Virus record (IMG/VR): IMGVR_UViG_3300030406_002406
Span: 1-39,616 of that record
Length of the DNA: 39,616 nt
From: a virus
Strand: one strand, 5' to 3'
Shown here: in pieces, positions 14,423-22,829 of the stretch
How the letters are laid out: each line of letters opens with the position of its first letter
Numbering within the stretch: position 1 is the stretch's first letter
The notes under the pieces: model-generated
Told to the model about the DNA's origin: nothing
Database searches by the model: none
What the model saw: the letters and a program-made list of their open reading frames with translations, nothing else
Made by a program: the position numbers and the translations under genes

Positions 14423-15397
14423 ATGTCTTTAGGCGTAACTAGTGGTTATTATCCATCAGGTGGTACTAATGATGATTATGTAGGGAAGTTTATTCCTGAG
14501 ATTTGGTCAGGTAAACTTCAAGTTAAATTTTACGATACGACTGTTCTTTCCGAAATCACAAACAATGATTTCGAGGGAGAGATCAGAGATCAAGGCGATA
14601 AGGTCAAGATCAGAACCGTACCTTCCATCACAATCAATGATTATGAGAAAGGCGAAACTCTTGCCAATCAAGTTCCTACTACAACTTTAGTAGAACTCTT
14701 GATAGACAAGGGTAAGTACTTCCAAGTGGTTGTTGATGATGTCGATGAGGTGCAAGCCGATCTTCGTCTTATGGATATCTTTACTGGCGATGCTTCTCAG
14801 CAAATGAAGATTGCAGTTGACACACAGGTTTTAACTGGTGTTAAAGGCGAAGCTCATGCTTCTAACAAGGGTGCTACTGCTGGTAGATTGTCTCAAAACA
14901 TTGATCTTGGCGTTACAAGTGGTACTAAGACTGCAAAGAAAGTAACATCAACTGATGTTGTCTCTCATATTGTAGACCTTGGTCAAGTACTTGATGAGCA
15001 GAACGTACCAGAGGATGGAAGATTCTTAGTCATCCCAGCTTGGTTCGCTTCTCGTATCAAGCAGTCAGACTTAAAAGATGCATCTATCACAGGAGATCAA
15101 ATGACTCCTTTGAGAAATGGTCGTTTAGGAATGATTGATCGTTTCACACTTTATGTATCAAATCTTCTTCCAACAGATTCATCATCTGTTGCTGGCGAAG
15201 GTGGAGATACATCAGTAACTGGGACAACAGTCTATGCTGGTACAAGAGATGCAATTACATTTGCTTCTCAGTTTACTCGCATGGAGACATTGCGTTCTAC
15301 CTCAACTTTCGGACAGATTGTTCGTGGTTTAAATGTTTATGGTTTCAAAGTAATTAAGCCAGAAGCATTGGTAGAGTTTCATGCATACCCAGGTTAG
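14423..15397 (+). CDS. Major capsid protein
   Basis: A 324-residue protein predicted to form the icosahedral shell. It starts after a GGAG site and reads MSLGVTSGYYPSGGTN... with an N-terminal arm, then a VGKFIPEIWSGKLQVKFYD segment, several strands (KVKIRTVPSITINDYEKGETL), 'LLIDKGKYFQVVVDDVDEVQADL', a helix, a loop-rich middle and a C-terminal 'GLNVYGFKVIKPEALVEFHAYPG'. These segments are typical of HK97-fold capsids in marine podovirus-like phages. Position directly after the scaffold is strong support. A GC-rich hairpin follows the stop. Confidence 0.88.
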   Translation: MSLGVTSGYYPSGGTNDDYVGKFIPEIWSGKLQVKFYDTTVLSEITNNDFEGEIRDQGDKVKIRTVPSITINDYEKGETLANQVPTTTLVELLIDKGKYFQVVVDDVDEVQADLRLMDIFTGDASQQMKIAVDTQVLTGVKGEAHASNKGATAGRLSQNIDLGVTSGTKTAKKVTSTDVVSHIVDLGQVLDEQNVPEDGRFLVIPAWFASRIKQSDLKDASITGDQMTPLRNGRLGMIDRFTLYVSNLLPTDSSSVAGEGGDTSVTGTTVYAGTRDAITFASQFTRMETLRSTSTFGQIVRGLNVYGFKVIKPEALVEFHAYPG

Positions 15398-15413
15398 GGT
15401 TAACCCTTAGTTA

Positions 15414-15444
15414 ATAGGATGGGGGGCTTGCCCCCCTACCCTAT
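15414..15444 (+). terminator. Strong hairpin after the major capsid gene
   Basis: A GGGGGG/CCCCCC stem with a CTTG loop (15421-15436) is extended by ATAGG/CCTAT outer pairing. A separate perfect 12-base palindrome AGGGTTAACCCT lies at 15396-15407, over the stop. There is no T-run, so this may be a weak terminator or an mRNA stabiliser that keeps capsid expression higher than the downstream tail genes. Confidence 0.5.
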
Positions 15445-15463
15445 GTTACTTGGATAAATAAAA

Positions 15464-16162
15464 ATGGCTTTGACACCGAATAATATTTTTACTAGAGTCG
15501 CTGATACTCTGCAAGACGTTGGTAATGTGCGTTGGACATCGACTGAGCTTTTGCGTTATTTGAATGATGGCAGAAGAGAGCTTGCACTTAACAAGCCTGA
15601 CATTTATTCAGAGCATTCATCAATTGCTTTAGTTGCTGGAACAAAACAATCGATACCTTCTGATGGCAATACATTTATTGATGCGATTAGAAATTATAGT
15701 TCATCAGATGTAGTTGGCAGAGTTGTAAGACTTGTAGAGCGTGAAGTTCTTGATGCACAAAATCCTGACTGGCATTCTACAACGGCAACAACTTCAATCA
15801 TTAATTTTATGTTTGATGAAAGAAGTCCTAAAACATTTTATGTATATCCACCAGCATCAGGCGGTGGACATAAACTAGAAATTTTATACTCTAAGTCTCC
15901 TGTAGATATTAGCTCATCAGACTTAGATTCTACTACTGCGTTGGCAAAAGAAGATTTACATACCAACACTTTATACGATTACATTCTGTACCGAGCATAT
16001 AGCAAAGATGCAGAATATACAGGCAATGCCCAAAGAGCAGTTACACACTTTAACCTGTTTGCTAGTTCTATTGGGATTGATAAACGAATGAAATATGTGA
16101 GTTCTCCAAATGTTGCGAATCAATCTGGAGTACCGCCCAAAGAAGCTGGAGCAGATGCGTAA
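15464..16162 (+). CDS. DUF6682-like phage adaptor protein
   Basis: This 232-residue protein starts MALTPNNIFTRVADTLQDVGNVRWTSTELLRYLNDG, which closely follows the pattern I remember for DUF6682 adaptor proteins (VRW... ELL.YLNDG.RE). These are thought to form a ring between portal and tail. A helical N-terminal domain is followed by a beta-rich middle and a helical C-terminal part (RAYSKDAEYTGNAQRAVTHFNLF). The gene comes right after the capsid, the usual place. It ends in a TAATG overlap with the next gene. Confidence 0.78.
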   Translation: MALTPNNIFTRVADTLQDVGNVRWTSTELLRYLNDGRRELALNKPDIYSEHSSIALVAGTKQSIPSDGNTFIDAIRNYSSSDVVGRVVRLVEREVLDAQNPDWHSTTATTSIINFMFDERSPKTFYVYPPASGGGHKLEILYSKSPVDISSSDLDSTTALAKEDLHTNTLYDYILYRAYSKDAEYTGNAQRAVTHFNLFASSIGIDKRMKYVSSPNVANQSGVPPKEAGADA

Positions 16163-16818
16163 TGGCTACCTTAACAAGTTTTTATCCTTACATAGTTCCT
16201 CATGTCAGCGGATGTCCTGAGATAACAATTGATACTCATTTAATGAGTTCTATCATTGAGTTTAGTGAAAGAACTATGATTTTAGAAAGAGATCACGACC
16301 CAGTAACAATTGTAAAAGATATTTCTGATTATGATTTTGAACCACCCATTAATAATCATTTAGTTATTAAAATTGTAAATGCATGGTGTCAAGGAAAAGC
16401 ATTAGAACCTATAGCACCAGATATAATAAAAGACCCAACAATTTATAACAGGTTCGCAAACAAAGATAATAGTGTGACTACAGGATATCCAAGAAATATA
16501 TTTCAAAAGGACGAGAGAACATTTACCTTGTTACCAGTTCCTGATGAGACTGTAGCTCAAAGCTTAACAATGCGAGTTGCCTTAAAGCCAACTCGTAGTG
16601 CAACTACAGTAGAAGATGTCTTCTATGAAGACTATGCAGAAATTATTGCAGATGGTGCTTTGTCTAAGCTGATGCTTATACCAGCACAGAAGTTTACTAA
16701 TCCGCAAATGGCTGGAATACATAATCAGAAGTTCGTAATGGGTATTAATAAAATTAAACAAATAGCTACCAGAGGATTTGTTCGGTCAAACGTAAAAATA
16801 AATATTCCGAGAATATAA
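16162..16818 (+). CDS. Head-tail adaptor-like protein
   Basis: A 218-residue protein beginning MATLTSFYPYIVPHVSGCPEITIDTHLM. The start resembles other marine phage proteins located next to the DUF6682-like adaptor. The N-terminal helical part ends in SERTMILERD, followed by beta strands and a C-terminal block with GALSKLMLIPAQKF. It probably adds to the neck between portal and tail, but the family assignment is from position and pattern only. Confidence 0.7.
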   Translation: MATLTSFYPYIVPHVSGCPEITIDTHLMSSIIEFSERTMILERDHDPVTIVKDISDYDFEPPINNHLVIKIVNAWCQGKALEPIAPDIIKDPTIYNRFANKDNSVTTGYPRNIFQKDERTFTLLPVPDETVAQSLTMRVALKPTRSATTVEDVFYEDYAEIIADGALSKLMLIPAQKFTNPQMAGIHNQKFVMGINKIKQIATRGFVRSNVKINIPRI

Positions 16819-16819
16819 C

Positions 16820-17143
16820 ATGGCAGAGAAAATTAAATTAGTTCAAGGCGATACAAAGCCACAAGTACAGTTCACGATCAAGCAGAATGAATCTCCTATT
16901 GATATTTCAAGTGCTACTGTCACTTTGCATTTTAGAGCAGTAGGTTCAAGTACAACTTTGTTTAGTCGTCAAATGGTTATAACAGATGGCTCTGCTGGTT
17001 TAGCGACAGTAGTTTGGCAGTCTACAGATTTAAATCAAGATGCTGGAGACTACGAGGGAGAGATTGAAGTTGTCTTCGATGACTCGACTAGGCAAACAAT
17101 ATTTGACCCTATTAAGTTTAAAATTCGTGAAGACTTCGCATGA
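16820..17143 (+). CDS. BppU-N-like tail or baseplate protein
   Basis: A 107-residue, almost all-beta protein. MAEKIKLVQGDTKPQVQFTIKQNESPIDISSATVTLHFR is the pattern of the N-terminal domain of BppU-like baseplate proteins and related Ig-like tail domains, and the end (DFA) overlaps the next start. It probably anchors or decorates the tail. Confirmation needs a profile search. Confidence 0.62.
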   Translation: MAEKIKLVQGDTKPQVQFTIKQNESPIDISSATVTLHFRAVGSSTTLFSRQMVITDGSAGLATVVWQSTDLNQDAGDYEGEIEVVFDDSTRQTIFDPIKFKIREDFA

Positions 17144-17880
17144 GTTCCAGCTTTTCAGCTACAGTTACAAAGTTAGTTGGTAGCCTTGATGCAAACTATA
17201 TTACAAGTAGTTCAGATGCTACTCAATTAAGTTATACATATTCTGCTGATTCGTTAGATTCAAGTTCTAATGTAACGTCTTTAAGTTTTTCTTCTTTGGC
17301 AAACGAGATATCAACAAGTGCCAATGCTGTTGAGCTTGTTGTTACCGCTTTAGAAGGAGACTTTGTAGAAGTCAAGATATTGCTTGATGGATTTAGTGCT
17401 TCAGAAGTGTTGAGTTTTGACTTTAGTAAAGTTGCTTCTGATGTATTTTCTATTTCTGAAAGTGTTAGCTTTAGTTTATCAAGACCGTTAACAGATTCTT
17501 TTGTCGCAACAGATGCACTATTTGCATCTGTAGCTAAAGGTTTTGTTGAAACGATTACTATATCTGAACAGCTTAATTTTGATACTGATAAACCTCTATC
17601 AAACTCTGCTACGTTTACAGATCAAGTTAGTTCTGTCGCAAGCTTTCTTAGATCGCCAGATGATACGTTTAGTATTTCAGAAAGTTTAGCAATTAGTTTT
17701 GCCAGAGATAGTTTCTCTGATTTGTTTACTGCATCAGATGTACTGGTTCTGAACCCACAACTTAGCAAAACAGACTCAATGAGATTTAGTGATTCTGGAG
17801 AAATTAAATTTCAAGATTATGCGACAGATTATTTTGACGGAAGTAATGGGAACTACGTTGAATCTACACAAACATTTTAA
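17140..17880 (+). CDS. Ser/Asp-rich repeat tail protein
   Basis: The 246-residue protein is dominated by Ser, Asp and Phe in a degenerate repeat of roughly 22-25 residues, with recurring parts such as DVFSISESVSFSLSRP, DSFVATDALFASVAKG and DTFSISESLAISFAR. These read as beta strands separated by SE/SD/TD turns. It starts with an ATGA overlap and has no cysteine. A beta-solenoid or beta-helix rod in the tail or fibre is the best guess. No named family recognised. Confidence 0.7.
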   Translation: MSSSFSATVTKLVGSLDANYITSSSDATQLSYTYSADSLDSSSNVTSLSFSSLANEISTSANAVELVVTALEGDFVEVKILLDGFSASEVLSFDFSKVASDVFSISESVSFSLSRPLTDSFVATDALFASVAKGFVETITISEQLNFDTDKPLSNSATFTDQVSSVASFLRSPDDTFSISESLAISFARDSFSDLFTASDVLVLNPQLSKTDSMRFSDSGEIKFQDYATDYFDGSNGNYVESTQTF

Positions 17881-17894
17881 TAGGAGTAAATAAA

Positions 17895-18353
17895 TTGATA
17901 GTGTCAAAAATGAATATCCGTGGGCAATTAAAAATTGTTTTACGAGATGCAAATGGAAATGTCAAAGAAAGCAAAACAGTTGAGAACCTTGTTGTAAATT
18001 CTGGTTTAGCTTACGCTATCAGTAGAATGACAGGTACAGCAAAAAACGTCATGTCTCACATGGGTGTTGGTTCAGACTCGACAGCTCCTTCTGCATCAGA
18101 TACAGACTTAGGAACTACTCTGGGTTCAAGGGAAGCTTTGGACTCTACAACAATAACAGGCTCAAACAATGAGTCAGTTCAATATGTATCTTCCTTTGAA
18201 GCTGGAGATGGAACAGGAGCAATTGTAGAAGCTGGTTTATTTAATGCTTCATCTGGTGGAGATATGCTCTGCCGTACAACCTTTTCGGTTATTAACAAAG
18301 GTGCTTCAGATACTCTATCTTTAACATGGACAATTACTTTATCGGCATCATAA
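17895..18353 (+). CDS. Phage tail protein, short fibre type
   Basis: I accept the TTG at 17895 as the start, because TAGGAG lies 8 bases upstream and the nearby ATG at 17910 is too far from it. The 152-residue product begins MIVSKMNIRGQLKIVLRDANGNVKES and contains VVNSGLAYAISRMTG and MSHMGVGSDSTAPSASDTDLGTTLGSREAL, a pattern I recall from tail proteins of marine phages. The rest is beta-rich. It probably forms part of the tail near the fibres. Confidence 0.68.
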   Translation: MIVSKMNIRGQLKIVLRDANGNVKESKTVENLVVNSGLAYAISRMTGTAKNVMSHMGVGSDSTAPSASDTDLGTTLGSREALDSTTITGSNNESVQYVSSFEAGDGTGAIVEAGLFNASSGGDMLCRTTFSVINKGASDTLSLTWTITLSAS

Positions 18354-18354
18354 C

Positions 18355-18711
18355 ATGGCTACGATTACAACTAGATCAGGCAAAGGAAGTCCATTAACGA
18401 ATAATGAAGTTGATGCGAACTTTACAAATTTAAATAATGACAAGTTAGAAATATCTGCTGGTACTGCTACGATCTATTTAGGTCAAAGTTCTGGAACAGC
18501 AGAAGCAACTAGTCTTGCTTCTGTGTTCGATGGAACAAGTAGTTTTGGAACTGCAACCGCTACTTTTCAAAGTGTAAATGGCTTGACGTTTCCAGCAACA
18601 GATGGAACGGCTGGTCAAGCATTAACGACTGATGGCAATGGAGTTCTTAGTTTTGATGATGCTGGGATTTCTACTGGTAAAGCAATTGCTATGGCAATTG
18701 TCTTTGGATAA
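18355..18711 (+). CDS. Tail fibre-type protein, 118 aa
   Basis: The N-terminus MATITTRSGKGSPLTNNEVDANFTNLNNDKLE is a well-known pattern of phage tail fibre N-terminal modules. The rest is Gly/Ser/Thr-rich and ends in TGKAIAMAIVFG, a short C-terminal motif also found on such proteins. The gene starts one base after the stop of its neighbour. A short fibre or fibre-base role is likely; no enzymatic part is present. Confidence 0.7.
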   Translation: MATITTRSGKGSPLTNNEVDANFTNLNNDKLEISAGTATIYLGQSSGTAEATSLASVFDGTSSFGTATATFQSVNGLTFPATDGTAGQALTTDGNGVLSFDDAGISTGKAIAMAIVFG

Positions 18712-18722
18712 AAGGTTTACAA

Positions 18723-19097
18723 ATGGCAAATCCTAATATAGTAAATGTCTCAAATATATATGGTGTTACAACTACGATTTACACTATTACAACTAGTACT
18801 TCATACGAGACTTTTGTAACTAATTCTGCAAATAGCGGTAAGATTTATAAAATTAATACAATCTTATTTTGTAACAGAAACAACTCAAATTCAAGGCAGA
18901 TATTTTGTGATCTTGTTCAAAATAGCGATGGCAGTACAATCAGTACAATAATTCACGGAGTAAATTTACCACCAAAAACAAATTTTATTCTTACGTCAAA
19001 AAGTGCCATGATTTATGTTCCAGAAGATCGGGATTTAAAAACTCGTGCTACTGGTAATGATGTAAGTGTTATTTGTTCTTACGAAGAGATCAGCTAA
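18723..19097 (+). CDS. Tail-associated protein, paralogue 1
   Basis: The 124-residue, mainly beta protein starts MANPNIVNVSNIYGV and ends VICSYEEIS. It shares its N-terminal MANPNIV, the central 'SGKIYKINTI' motif and the terminal SYEEIS with the next gene, so the two are tandem paralogues. AAAGG precedes the ATG. It probably is a trimeric or multimeric tail decoration. No family named with certainty; I associate MANPNIVNVSSI-type proteins with tails of marine phages. Confidence 0.68.
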   Translation: MANPNIVNVSNIYGVTTTIYTITTSTSYETFVTNSANSGKIYKINTILFCNRNNSNSRQIFCDLVQNSDGSTISTIIHGVNLPPKTNFILTSKSAMIYVPEDRDLKTRATGNDVSVICSYEEIS

Positions 19098-19462
19098 TGG
19101 CTAATCCTAATATTGTTACAGCAACCAGCATTGAAGCAAAGGTAGAAACTTTTCTTCTTAAAACACAAGGAAGTCAATCTAGATTTGATAATCCAGTTGA
19201 TAGCGGTAAAGTTTTTAAAATTAATACTATAGTTGCTTGCAATGTCTCTGATTTTGACAGAACTTTACGAATTTTTTTAGCTCGACCTTCTGGCGGTTTT
19301 ATTGCAAACATTACACAAGACTTTCCATTGCCTAAACAAACTACGTTTACTGTAATTTCATCAGATACACCTATTTATCTTATGGAAAACATGAGGGTTC
19401 AATCAAGAGCAAATGTGAATAATACTGTGCGGTTGACAATTTCTTATGAGGAAATTAGTTAG
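19097..19462 (+). CDS. Tail-associated protein, paralogue 2
   Basis: I place the start at 19097 (MANPNIVTATSI), in the TAATG overlap; an ATG 24 bases upstream lies inside the other gene. The product, 121 residues, repeats the layout of the previous gene: MANPNIV start, 'SGKVFKINTI' in the middle, and 'LTISYEEIS' at the end. The middle parts differ a lot, so the duplication is old or under diversifying pressure, as for receptor-facing proteins. The next gene starts directly after the stop. Confidence 0.68.
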   Translation: MANPNIVTATSIEAKVETFLLKTQGSQSRFDNPVDSGKVFKINTIVACNVSDFDRTLRIFLARPSGGFIANITQDFPLPKQTTFTVISSDTPIYLMENMRVQSRANVNNTVRLTISYEEIS

Positions 19463-22384
19463 ATGGTTTATAACAGAAACAGAGGATTTACAGGGGTTGT
19501 AAAAAATATAAGCCTGACTGAAACAGAAGGACGAATTGAAGCCCAAGATGTTTATCAAGCTACTCTTGAAGGTACATATCCAGTACACTCAGAAGGAGAA
19601 GTAGTCTTTACTGTAGAGCAGTTTTATGCAAGTGGAAATAATACTGGCTCTATAACAAGGATAGATACAGGAAGTACAGCAAACGCTACTTATGTAAATT
19701 ATTATTGGACTTGTCCTGACGATGTACACAATGTTTCTATAGTAGCAATCGGTGGTGGTGCATCTGGACTTTCTGTTCCAGATGCACCATATACAAATGC
19801 TCCCACTTTAAATATTCGTATTGCTGGCGGTGGTGGTGGTGCGTTAGCTTACTCCAACGAAATGCCTGTAAGTGCTGGCAAAACGTATCTCATTCAAGTG
19901 GGAAAAGGTGGTGGTTATAACATTGATGCCAAAGGAGTAGTTTATGCTACTTCTGTAGGGACAATGACTACAACCGATAATCCCAATGGAGTTCTTTCAA
20001 ATCAAACCCCTAATGCTGGCGGTGGTGCTGGAGATTTTCTTGGAGTCGATGGTGGAGATTCTGGGATAAGAAATGGAACAAGTAATGCGAGTTTTTTAAT
20101 TAAAGCTGACGGTGGTTTTGTTGCTAAAAATATAAAAGAAATTGTTAATTATATCGCCCCTCAAAATACTGATGCTGGTAATTATAGATGGGGAATAAAT
20201 CTTGCTTCTTCATCTGGTGGAGCAACATCTGCTCCGTATTATATCGACCCTTCTATCATAAGTATTTCTGGTGGTGGTTATGGTGGAGAAGGTGGGGGTG
20301 GACAAAATATTCACAGTCTTGGCTACGATTTTGATGATGTTGGTTCTGAAGTTTCTGGCGGTGGTGGAGCTGGGGGCTATGGTACTGATGGAACTACTAA
20401 TCATTACATTACTATTATTAAAGCTGTAGCTTCAGGCGGTAAATTTCAACTTCATAGAACAGAAGGAATAACTGAAGGAGCAATCCAAAATAGTACTGCT
20501 GTTCCCACTTATGGTTATGATGATTCAGGTTTTTGGTCATCAGATGGCATAAATATGTTAGGTCGTGGGACTATTGTATTTGATTGGTCAGACGACTCGT
20601 TTACTAATGGCAATCATCAAATAAAAATTGGTTATAACAGAGAAGGTACATCATCTGGTGGTAGTGCTGGAGATAAAGAAATATCTGCTACTTCTGGGAC
20701 AGTATTAGGTGTACATGATAGTGTTGATGACACAACTCCACAAGGTCTGGGAATCACTATTCAAGAATATACAGTTGATACAGTCAACAAAAGAACTATA
20801 TTAAAAATGCTCGAAGCCAGTCCACATAGTCAGAACATTGTTTTATATACATATTGTCCAAATCATACAGGTATGGGTTTCCCAATTAGAATACAGAGAA
20901 GGTCAGGAGGTGTACCTCACTTTGATGACATGTTTGGTGGTTATCAATATTACTTTAAAGGAAATGGACAAGGCGGTCATGGTGGCTCTCATACTCATAT
21001 AGGAAGCAATTATTCTCCAACAGGGCATACTAGTTCTTATGAACACATTTTAATGTTTCCGCATTTTGGTTTATCTGGTGGGGGTGGAGGTGGTGGCTCT
21101 ATTATGATAAATAAAAGTAATAGTTCCACATATTGGTTTGGGCAACAAGTCGCTGGTGGTGTTTCTACTTTTCCAACTGCAAATAGTGTTTTAATGGCTG
21201 GCGGTGGTGGTGGCACTTCTATCTTTGGATTAGATGCTACAATTAACGAAGCAACAGCAGACATTATTCAAAAATGTTTGGATTATTCAAATCAAGATTT
21301 AGTTGCAAGTACTCCGAGTGCGGTTCGTCAAGCTTCAAATATTGGTTCGACTAACGGCTCTGCTGGTATGAGTTTGTTTACTGGTAATTCGTTTGATGCT
21401 TCAGCTTCAGATACTATTCTTCTTGGTCGAATGGCTAATGCTGGAATTGATGGCTCTGTAGCTGGAACACATTTATTAGGAACGCATGGTGGAGATGCGT
21501 TCCCAAGAAACAGTTTTAACCCACAAAGTTATGAACAGATTTCTCGACAATTTATTTTTCTTGGTTTTATACAGGGTAGAGGTCAATCTGGAACTAATGT
21601 AACAACAGATCAGGGCTGGCAAGAAACTAGTTTTAGTAGTTCTGGTAATATTACCACTTTCAATAATCTTGGAAATCAAAGACAGATAAGACTTTTGTTC
21701 ATGTATCAAAATGGAACTACAGGTACTTCTTATCAGGGAGATATTCAAATTGATAGAGTTAGATTTGTTTACAATACAGGACTAGTTGATTCAGGTAATT
21801 ATTACAACACTACCTATAACTTTAGTAATAATTCAAGTGACGGTTTTGAAAGAAATAATGATTCTGCACATTCTAGCACAGCGTTTTCAGAAAGCAATTA
21901 TGACAACATGAATTGGGGAAGTATTAATACTTCTACTATACTAGCTGGTTTTTGGAATGAAGATACTGGCGGTACTTCTTCTGGTGGAACTGGAAGTAAT
22001 ACTGATGGAAGTGGCTCTACTACTGGCGGTTATCTTTATGTAGAAACAAGTGGGTCAAGTACTGCTGGGAGATGGCATTGGTTAAGAAGTCCAATAGTAA
22101 ATCTTGGTACTATCTTTAACTTAGGTGGAATCTATTTACATTCAGTTCATTTCTATCACGCAAGAATTGGAAGCAATGTCGGAAGAATGAATGTTTATTT
22201 AGTTGCTGAACCAGCAGAAGCAACCATGACCTCTATTCCAGATAATGCTCGCAAAGGTGCTTGTGGCGGTATGTTTGGTGGGGGCGGTGGTGGAGCTGTA
22301 AATCGCAGAGGTGGCGATGGGCAGAATGGTGCTGTACGAATTATTTGGGGAAATAATAGAAACTTTCCATACAATGCGAGGTAA
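19463..22384 (+). CDS. Large glycine-rich tail fibre / adhesin
   Basis: This 973-residue protein probably forms the receptor-binding fibre. After an N-terminal attachment part (about 1-55, ending in EAQDVYQATLEGTYP), there is a beta strand block leading to VHNVSIVAIGGG and repeated poly-Gly clusters near residues 97, 121, 190, 275, 300, 540, 580 and 940. The end reads MFGGGGGGAVNRRGGDGQNG and then a conserved AVRIIWGNNRNFPYNAR-type close. Poly-Gly adhesins of this type are known from T4-like gp38 and marine phage fibres. Non-Gly segments (about 320-520 and 620-930) look like beta-sandwich domains that could bind carbohydrate. A tail-fibre chaperone-like gene is next. Confidence 0.8.
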   Translation: MVYNRNRGFTGVVKNISLTETEGRIEAQDVYQATLEGTYPVHSEGEVVFTVEQFYASGNNTGSITRIDTGSTANATYVNYYWTCPDDVHNVSIVAIGGGASGLSVPDAPYTNAPTLNIRIAGGGGGALAYSNEMPVSAGKTYLIQVGKGGGYNIDAKGVVYATSVGTMTTTDNPNGVLSNQTPNAGGGAGDFLGVDGGDSGIRNGTSNASFLIKADGGFVAKNIKEIVNYIAPQNTDAGNYRWGINLASSSGGATSAPYYIDPSIISISGGGYGGEGGGGQNIHSLGYDFDDVGSEVSGGGGAGGYGTDGTTNHYITIIKAVASGGKFQLHRTEGITEGAIQNSTAVPTYGYDDSGFWSSDGINMLGRGTIVFDWSDDSFTNGNHQIKIGYNREGTSSGGSAGDKEISATSGTVLGVHDSVDDTTPQGLGITIQEYTVDTVNKRTILKMLEASPHSQNIVLYTYCPNHTGMGFPIRIQRRSGGVPHFDDMFGGYQYYFKGNGQGGHGGSHTHIGSNYSPTGHTSSYEHILMFPHFGLSGGGGGGGSIMINKSNSSTYWFGQQVAGGVSTFPTANSVLMAGGGGGTSIFGLDATINEATADIIQKCLDYSNQDLVASTPSAVRQASNIGSTNGSAGMSLFTGNSFDASASDTILLGRMANAGIDGSVAGTHLLGTHGGDAFPRNSFNPQSYEQISRQFIFLGFIQGRGQSGTNVTTDQGWQETSFSSSGNITTFNNLGNQRQIRLLFMYQNGTTGTSYQGDIQIDRVRFVYNTGLVDSGNYYNTTYNFSNNSSDGFERNNDSAHSSTAFSESNYDNMNWGSINTSTILAGFWNEDTGGTSSGGTGSNTDGSGSTTGGYLYVETSGSSTAGRWHWLRSPIVNLGTIFNLGGIYLHSVHFYHARIGSNVGRMNVYLVAEPAEATMTSIPDNARKGACGGMFGGGGGGAVNRRGGDGQNGAVRIIWGNNRNFPYNAR

Positions 22385-22389
22385 TTTTT

Positions 22390-22818
22390 ATGTGGTCATA
22401 TAAAGGGAATTATCCAACAGAATCTCTTCCAGATTATATTGATCTTGAAGACGGAGATACAGTTGAAAACTATAATGCTACCCCAGAACAAATAGCAAGT
22501 GCTGGTTATGTACAGGTGTCAGCATCGCCAACAATTACACACTTAGAAACTTTAACATGGGATTTAAGTGGTTGGAGAGTTGGGGACAATACTGAAGAAG
22601 CTACAAGGTTGCAATGGGAAAAAGTCCGAGCGGAAAGAGATAAAAGAATTAAAGCTGTTGAATGGAGAGTATTCAGGTATCTTGCGTTTGAAAGATTAAG
22701 CAAAGAGCAAATAGATGAAATTGATAACTTAGATGAATACATTCAAGCTTTACGAGATATAACAAATCAATCTGACCCTTGGAATATCGAATATCCAAGC
22801 GGTTATGAAATTGAATAA
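22390..22818 (+). CDS. Tail fibre assembly chaperone-like protein
   Basis: A 142-residue protein. The C-terminal part contains 'WEKVRAERDKRIKAVEWRVFRYL' followed by 'EYIQALRDITNQSDPWNIEYP', the signature layout (WxxVRxxRDxxL ... YxxxLRDiT) of phage tail assembly chaperones of the Phage_tail_APC type. The N-terminal half binds the substrate in such proteins. It lies right behind the big fibre gene, which is the expected partner. An AGG site lies before the ATG. Confidence 0.8.
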   Translation: MWSYKGNYPTESLPDYIDLEDGDTVENYNATPEQIASAGYVQVSASPTITHLETLTWDLSGWRVGDNTEEATRLQWEKVRAERDKRIKAVEWRVFRYLAFERLSKEQIDEIDNLDEYIQALRDITNQSDPWNIEYPSGYEIE

Positions 22819-22829
22819 TGGGGAATTAA

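Noticed and set aside
21037-21264. Minus-strand Pro-rich frame inside the glycine-rich fibre gene
   Set aside because: Poly-Pro is simply the reverse reading of poly-Gly codons in the fibre gene.
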